Shown here: piece by piece, positions 57,970 through 64,000 of the stretch
How the letters are laid out: each line of letters starts with the position of its first letter
Numbering within the stretch: the first letter of the stretch is position 1
Assembly (NCBI RefSeq): GCF_042186555.1
Contig: NC_133332.1
Location: forward strand, 206,239,609 to 206,303,608
Reading direction: 5' to 3'
Source: Aquarana catesbeiana
Taxonomy: Eukaryota; Chordata; Amphibia; Anura; Ranidae
DNA length: 64,000 bases
Position numbers and translations under genes: made by a program
Notes under the pieces: generated by a model
Database searches by the model: none
What the model was told of the DNA's origin: nothing
The model's input: only the letters and a program-made list of their open reading frames with translations

Positions 57970-58550
57970 TTAATATTCAGAGGTCTGCTATTAGATGTAA
58001 TTAATCATAGATCATCATTCCTTGTAAGGGACTGGTGGATAGTGCCATGGTATCAAATACTACATATGGATGACTGCTGGTGGGCTTTATCCCCCATCCA
58101 CCTCTCATACCCCAAAAAGATTCCAGCTTAAAAGTTTTGATTCAAGTCTTTTGGCTACACCCACTGAGAGGGCCCATTCACAAGTGTTGGGCTATATCAC
58201 TTAACGCCAGCCTAAAGCAACATCAAGCCAAAATACATTGAATAAGCTCATGCCTTGCATTGGTGTGAACTTTGTAGAAATTAAACATATTACATTTAAA
58301 ACACACACGCGCTGCAATGCATGTTCAAGAAAACAAATAATGTCTTTGGGCTCCTGCTGTGAGCAAAAAAAACCTACACATCAATGCAATGCATTCAAAA
58401 TACACAACACAATGCAATGCAGTAAACAGATGTCAATGTACATCAACATAAGTGCATTTAATGCACATTTAGGCAAGCTAATGGACATGGTGTGAATCCA
58501 AGCTTAAACAGAACCTTTTTTTCACTGATTCTGGAGTTTAGATATGTTTT
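57970..58550. other. Intergenic DNA without recognised features
   Basis: No gene. ATG/TGCAAT-rich sequence around 58240-58480 may be an old repeat. Confidence 0.5.
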
Positions 58551-58552
58551 TA

Positions 58553-58989
58553 TGCTGCGTACACACGACCGGTTTTGCCGTCGGAATAAACTCTGAAGGT
58601 TTCTCCGACGGAACTCTGACAGAATTCCATTCAAGCGGTCTTGCCTACACACGGTCAAACCAAAGTCCGACCGTCCATTACGCGGTGATGTACAGCACGT
58701 ACGATGGGACTAGAAAAAGGAAGTTCAATAGCCAGTAGCCAATAGCTTTCATCTCGTACTTGCTTCAGAGCATGCGTCGTTTTTGGTCCGTCGGAACAGC
58801 ATACAGACTAGTGGTTTTCCCGATAGGAATTGGTTCCGTCGGAAATATTTAGAACATGTTCTATTTCTAGGTCCGCCAGAATTTTCGAAAAAGAAAAATC
58901 CGATGAGGCACACACACGATCGGAATATACGATGAAAAGCTTCCATATGACTTTTTCTGACGGACATTCCACTCGTGTGTATGCGGCTT
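58553..58989. mobile_element. TA-flanked MITE, GTACACACGG family (copy 3, diverged)
   Basis: The left end TGCTGCGTACACACGACCGG and right end CACTCGTGTGTATGCGGC are inverse. TA lies at 58551-58552 and near 58990. Internal 'cgtcggaa' motifs as in the other members. Confidence 0.8.
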
Positions 58990-59219
58990 TAGAAGAGGAC
59001 CTGAGAATAGGTGTAAGAAGTCAGTATTTGCAGTCTGCCAGCCCCAGCACCATTCTCAAATTTTAGTTTTTTAGTGGAGTGGCTCTTTAAATGACCTAAG
59101 TGTGTCATCCATGCTTATTATCATATTGCCCTTTTATGCCCATGTTTCTAAAAGGGTCCTGCTGGCGCCCAAAGCAACACCCATCTGCAGAGTTCACCTC
59201 TTTACTGAAAACATTTTAC

Positions 59220-60010
59220 TGGTCCAAACATGACTAGAATTTATGAAAATGTGGAAATAAGCTTATAATGAGAGAATTTATTTCTATTACTGATGGAATA
59301 AATACATGTTGCCTTAAATATGGCAAATCTGTGACTGCAAATATATTTCATTTATTTGGAGCAATTGTGACTTTCTAGACATGGGATTTGTTCAGTTTTG
59401 AAGACCATTGTTCAACAAAGTGGTAATGACAAATAGGCAGATTTCAAAGAACATGGAGCTCTGCCACGGTTTGTTTATGATGGCGATAGACAATAAAAAT
59501 GCAGAGAGGAAAGGTAATCATGGATGATCTCTGCAGATGAGATATATCCCACTTGCTAATGAAGGAAAACTGAACACACTGCATTATCGCTGCTCCACAG
59601 GAAGGGGAGATGTTGCAGCAGTCTGTTCTCGCTCATCAGTCATAAGGCAGCCGAGAATGGCATAATAATCAACATAGCTTATGGCGTTTCCTAGGCAACC
59701 CGCATGGTGGTCAGAGTTCAACCCCAGGCTTGTCAAATGAATCCTGTCTATTGTATGACTTTTCCACTATCCACCTTAATTACACTAATAGAGCCCAGCA
59801 GCATATGTGCACAGACATAACACAATAAGCAATCTCTTAAAGCACAGCAGAAAGTTGTGATTCAGCAGCAACAATTCAGTAACAATGACTGAGCGTTATT
59901 TGTCCACACCAAATCAAATGGATATGTAAAAGGTAATTAGAGCTCACTCAACATCCAAAAATATGTGATACAGCCACGCACTGTGTTCAACTCCAATGTA
60001 AGGTGAATGA
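59220..60010. promoter_or_regulatory. Candidate conserved non-coding block downstream of OLFM1
   Basis: About 790 bp of repeat-free, compositionally even DNA 5 kb past the OLFM1 stop. Visible motifs include an X-box at 59686-59699, TAATCATGG and CACTTGCTAATGA. It stands out against its repeat-rich surroundings. Enhancer status is inference. Confidence 0.28.
59686..59699. promoter_or_regulatory. RFX-type X-box-like site
   Basis: GTTTCCTAGGCAAC has two near-palindromic half-sites (GTTTCC and GGCAAC) separated by TA, fitting the RFX X-box pattern GTNNCC-N2-RGNAAC. Confidence 0.35.
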
Positions 60011-60571
60011 CTGGCTTCAGCTCAGATCCCAGCCCATCGGCTATGCCCCTCTAACATGTTTCACTCACATTGGGCTTAACCGTAGATTTGAGTAGGTTTT
60101 CATTGAGATACGGCATTTGGCTTCTCCAATGAGCTGGCATGACTAAGTGCAGGTTACCTCACTCATCTAGCCAAAAGGTGAGTGCATCTTATATTGATGA
60201 CACCAGGCACAGCCCCATTAAGTGCAATGTATTGCCACAAAAGTAAAAAGCTTTATTTATACAGTATCTCACAAAATTGAGTACACCCCTCACATTTTTG
60301 TAAATATTTTATTATATCTTTTCACGGGACAACATGGAAGAAATTACACTTTGCTACAATGTAAAGTAGTGTGTACAGCTCGTATAACAGTGTAAATTTG
60401 CTGTCCCCTCAAAATAACTCAACACACAGCCATTAATGTCTAAACCACTGGCAACAAAAGTTAGTACACCCCTAAGTAAAAATTTCCAAATTGGGCCTAA
60501 TTAACCATTTTCCCTCCCCGGTGTCATGTGACTCGCTCTCACTCTCTCATACTGGTCACTGGAAGTTCAAC

Positions 60572-61948
60572 ATGGCACCTCATGGCAAAGAACTCTCTGA
60601 GGATCTGAAAAAAAGAATTGTTGCTCTACATAAAGATGGCCTAGGCAATATGAAGATTACCAAGACCCTAAAACTGAGCTGCAGCATGGTGTCCAAGACC
60701 ATACAGCGGTTTAACAGAACAGGTTCCATTTATTTATTTATTTATTTTTATTACCGCTTTTATTTTATCAAATCACAAATTACAATATATAAAAAGGTAC
60801 CACAAAACTGTACAACGCAGTTATTCTCGTACAATACATTTAAACCCATTTCGGCCGTCTTGATATCTATGGCAGAATTCTGCATTAAATTCAAAATCTT
60901 TGCAGTCTTATGTTATGTTGATACCCAAGTGACCCTAGTTCTTGCCCCCATTATATTAAGAATTGTGGTACCTCCAGTTCATCATTTGCCAATAGCATTT
61001 TATAAAGCCGAGAAATATCTCCTTTTGCGTTTCCCGCTACACATGGCCAAGACCATACAGCACTTTAACAGAACAGGTTCCATTTATAACAGGCCTCGCC
61101 ATGGTCAGCCAAAGAAGTTGAGTGCATGTGCTCAGCATCATATCCAGAGGTTGTCTTTGGGAAATAGATGTATGAGTGCTGCCAGCATTGCTGCAGGGAT
61201 TGAAGGGGTGGGGGGTCAGCCTGTCAGTGCTCAGACCATACGCCGCACACTGCATCAAATTGGTCTACATGGCCGTCGTCCCAGAAGGAAGCCTCTTCTA
61301 AAGACGATGCACAAGAAAGCCTGCAAACAGTTTGCTGAAGACAAGCAGACTAAGAACATGGATTACTGGAACCATGTCCTGTGATCTGATGAGACCAAGA
61401 TAGACTTATTTGGTTCAGATGGTGTCAAGCGTGTGTTGCAGCAACCAGGTGAGGAGTACAAAGACAAGTGTGTCTTGCCCACCGTCAAGCATGGTGGTGG
61501 GAGTGTCATGGTCTGGGGCTGCATAAGTGCTGCTGGCACTGGGGAGCTACAGTTCATTGAGGGAACCATGAATGCCAACATGTACTGTGACATACTGAAG
61601 CAGAGCATGATCCTCTCCCTTCAGAGACTGGTCCACAGGGCAGTATTTCAACATGATAACTACCCCAAACACACCTCCAAGATGACCACTGCCTTGCTAA
61701 AGAAGCTGAGGGTAAAGGTGATGGACTAGCCAAGCATGTCTCCAGACCTAAACCCTAGTGAGCATCTGTGGGGCATCCTCAATCGGAAGGTGGAGGAGCG
61801 CAAGGTCTCTAACATCCACCAGCTCCGTGATGTCGTCATGGAAGAGTGGAAGAGGACTCCAGTGGCAACCTGTGAAGCTCTGGTAAACTTAATGCCCAAG
61901 AGGCTTAAGGCAGTGCTGGAAAATAATGGTGACCACACAATATATTGA
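60572..61948 (+). pseudogene. Tc1-like DD34E transposase, two nonsense codons and an in-frame insertion
   Basis: Starts at ATG 60572 (MAPHGKELSEDLKKRIVALH). The order is a paired HTH DNA-binding region (IVALHKDGLGNMKITKTL, then a second HTH in LSLGNRCMSAASIAAGI and SAQTIRRTLHQIGL) followed by the catalytic domain. Catalytic residues are visible: D in SDETK, D in QHDNYPKH, and E in LNPSEHLWG 34 residues later (DD34E). One frame runs throughout. It is broken by TGA at 61382-61384 and TAG at 61727-61729, both where the family has Trp (TGG). The extra 354 bp at about 60734-61087 is exactly 118 codons and keeps the frame. Product is presumably inactive. Confidence 0.95.
60734..61087 (-). mobile_element. 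Retroposon-like insertion inside the transposase with 41-bp duplication
   Basis: A 313-bp foreign segment (60734-61046) plus a second copy of 41 bp of transposase (60693-60733 duplicated at 61047-61087, two mismatches). The insert begins TTTATTTATTTATTTTTATT on the plus strand, an inverse (TAAA)n tail, so a retroposon in minus orientation is likely. Its family was not recognised. Confidence 0.8.
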
Positions 61949-62399
61949 CACTTTGGGCCCAATTTGGACATTTTCACTTAGGGGTGTACTCACTTTTGTT
62001 GCCAGCGGTTTAGACATTAATGGCTGTGTGTTGAGTTATTTTGAGGGGACAGCAAATGTACACTGTTATACAAGCTGTACACTCACTAATTTACATTGTA
62101 GCAAAGTGTCATTTCTTCACTGTTGTCACATGAAAAGATATAATAAAATATTTACAAAATGTGAGGGGTGTACTCACTTTTGTGAGATACTGTACATAGT
62201 GTTTTCCAAATAGGGGTATTTACTTCATGATGACTCGGTGCACTGATAATGCCATCATTATTATAACAGTGGCTTACCTATTGGTTTATTGGTCAGTGAG
62301 CAGGGCCTGCCCAAGACATTGTACTGCCTGGGACCAAGAATGAAATGCTGCCCCCCCCCCAAAAAAAAACATGCCCACCAAAAGGCCCCCACATTTATT

Positions 62400-63183
62400 A
62401 TTTTATATCATGATAACTAAAGGGGAGCGGTCATGGCGGTCTACTTGCATAGAAGTATAAAGAGGACCTGTCATGGCACTATACACGTATATAGGAATAT
62501 AAAGAGGACACGTTATGGCTCTATACATGTATATAGAAGTATAAAGAGGACCTGTTATGGCTCTATACAGGTTTAGGAGTACAAAGAGGACCTGTTATGG
62601 TTCTATACATATATAGGAGTATAAAGAGGACCTGTCATGGCTCTATAAATGTACATAGGAGTATAAAGAGGACCTGTCATGGCGGTCTACATGTATAGGA
62701 GTATAAAAAAAACCTGTTAGGGCTCTATACATGTATAAAGGAGTATAAAGAGGACCTGCCATGGCTCTATACATGTATATAGAAGTATAAAGTGGACCTG
62801 TTATGGCTCTATACATGTATATAGAAGTATAAAGAGGACCTGTTATGGCACTATAAACCTATATAGGAGTATAAAGAGGACCTGTCATGGCTCTATACAT
62901 GTATATAGGAGTATATAGAGGACATGGCATGGCCCTATACATGTATATAGGGATAGAGAGAGAACCTGTCATGGCTCTATACATGTATATAGAAGTATAA
63001 AGAGGACCTGTTATGGCTCTCTACATGTATAGGAGTATAAAGAGTGCCTGCCGTGGCTCTATACATGTATATAGGAGTAAAAAGTGGTCCTGTCATGGCT
63101 CTATACATGTATATAGGAGTATAAAGAGGACCTGTCATGGCGGTCTACATGTATAGGAATATAAAAGGACATGTCATGGCTCT
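62400..63183. repeat. 42-bp minisatellite
   Basis: About 18 units of GTATAAAGAGGACCTGTCAT then GGCTCTATACATGTATATAGAA, with variants (GTTATGG, GGCGGTCTACATG). It ends at the start of the next Tc1 element. Confidence 0.95.
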
Positions 63184-63184
63184 A

Positions 63185-64000
63185 CACAGTGCTTTGCAAA
63201 AGTATTCCCCCCCCCCCCCTTGGCATTTTTCGTGTTTTGTTGCCTCACAACCTGTAATTAACATGGATTGTTTGAGAATTTGCATTATTTAATTTACAGA
63301 ACATGTTCACAACTTTGAAGATTTTTTTTTTTTTTTTTTTTTATTGTGAAGCAAACAACAAATAGGACAAAATAACAGAAAAAGTCAATGTGCATAACTA
63401 TTCACCACCCTAAAGTCAATACTTTGTAGAGCCACCTTTTACGGCTATCACAGCTCCAAGTCGCTTTGGATAAGTCTCTATGAGCTTGCCACATCTTACC
63501 ACTGGGATTTTTGCCCATTCCTCCTTGCAAAACTGCTCCAGCTCTTTCAAACTGGATGTTTTGCGCTTGTGAACAATATTTAAGCCTGACGACAGATTTT
63601 CTATTGGATTGAGGTCTGGGCTTTGACTAAGCCATTCCAACACATTTACATGTTTCCCCTTAAACCACTCAAGTGTTGCTTTAGCAGTGTGTTTGGGGTC
63701 ATTGTCCTGCTGGAAGGTGAACCTCCGTCCTAGCCTCAAATCACACCCAGAGTGGTACAGGTTTTGCTCAAGAATATCCCTGTATTTAGCACCATCCATC
63801 TTTCCCTCAACCCTGACCAGTTTACCAGTCCCGACTGCTGAAAAACCTCCCCACAGCATGATGCTGCCACCACGTTTCACTGTGGGGATGGTGTTCTTTG
63901 GGTGATGTGATGTGTTGGGTTTGTGCCAGACATAGCATTTTTTTTGATGGCCGAAAAGCTAAATTTTAGTCTCATCAGACCAGAGCACCTTCCTCCATAC
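63185..64000 (-). mobile_element. Tc1-like transposon, truncated by the window end
   Basis: Begins after TA (63183-63184) with CACAGTGCTTTGCAAAAGTA, a recognised Tc1 terminus, followed by a C-run and 'ttggcatttttcgtgttttg'. A T-run of about 20 lies at 63323-63343. The transposase reads leftwards on the minus strand. The other end lies beyond the window. Confidence 0.92.
63416..64000 (-). pseudogene. Tc1-like DD34E transposase, C-terminal part with nonsense codon
   Basis: The frame entering at 64000 reads VWRKVLWSDETK (first catalytic D), then a TAG near 63959-63961, then MLWGGFSAVGTGKLV, FQQDNDPKH (second D) and SPDLNPIENL (E, 34 residues later). It ends in KGGSTKY and a stop. It is a different Tc1 family from 60262 and 22507. 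In ENL-SSGL a serine stands where a tryptophan is usual. Coding is otherwise open from 63959 to the terminus. Confidence 0.93.

Larger units (their letters stand above)
60262..62192 (+). mobile_element. Tc1-like transposon (IR/DR type), nearly complete
   Basis: A 1931-bp element between TA dinucleotides (60260-60261, 62193-62194). It has long inverted repeats of about 210 bp, each with an outer and an inner direct-repeat site. Left: CAGTATCTCACAAAATTGAG, then ACAAAAGTTAGTACACCCCT. Right: the inverse, with ACTCACTTTTGTGAGATACT at the end. Removing the 354-bp insertion unit leaves 1577 bp, the usual Tc1 length. Good terminal repeats and few coding lesions indicate a relatively young copy. Confidence 0.95.

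Noticed and set aside
60491..61384. Intact 297-codon transposase gene
   Set aside because: It ends at a premature TGA and includes a foreign in-frame insert. The catalytic domain continues beyond the stop.

Overview
This is vertebrate nuclear DNA, with introns, canonical GT-AG splice sites, polyadenylation signals and very dense transposon-derived repeats. The gene is the 3' part of a noelin/olfactomedin-1 (OLFM1) orthologue on the + strand. The repeat landscape points to an amphibian, most likely a ranid (true) frog. It includes TTAA-flanked CCACTTGCC elements, TA-flanked GTACACACGG MITEs, several Tc1 families, a DIRS-like retrotransposon and fold-back elements. The species call is inference from recalled repeat types, not from a search.

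OLFM1 layout. Four coding exons join in one frame: 117-272 (coiled coil), 16073-16292 (coiled coil), 49378-49484 (linker) and 53585-54259 (olfactomedin domain, ending SDEL and a stop). They encode 385 residues. The human long form is about 485 residues, so the signal-peptide exons (about 100 residues) lie upstream of the window. A fifth, alternative terminal exon is proposed at 15478. It has a strong acceptor followed by GGC TAA and a 3' UTR-like stretch with AATAAA at 15853. It would add one glycine and a stop to the first exon, as in the known short secreted pancortin (BMY/AMY) isoforms. The 3' UTR of the long form runs from 54260 to about 55.4 kb. The last 8.5 kb is downstream intergenic DNA.

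Repeat layout. The 15.8 kb first intron holds MITEs, an internally deleted Tc1 and a hAT MITE with a perfect 8-bp target duplication. The 33 kb second intron is the main repeat sink. It contains a 1.5 kb Tc1 copy, a rearranged Tc1 fragment, a 1.26 kb TA-flanked element, several minisatellites, a LINE 3' end, and an 8 kb decayed DIRS-like element (about 35.28-43.25 kb). Into the DIRS element a TTAA repeat and then a 1.48 kb near-perfect palindrome have inserted. Three fold-back elements (35716-37298, 48326-48817, 56830-57943) share one architecture: a 10-15 bp target duplication, inverted arms and an 80-110 bp one-sided extension. One carries a hammerhead-ribozyme-like core at its centre, which suggests Penelope-like retroelements. 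Two further Tc1 elements lie downstream of OLFM1. One (60262-62192) is nearly intact, with DD34E residues and long inverted repeats, two nonsense codons, and an in-frame 354-bp insertion unit bounded by a 41-bp duplication.

No other host protein gene, tRNA, rRNA or CRISPR array was recognised. Unique non-repetitive blocks in the introns and downstream are proposed only as candidate regulatory DNA.
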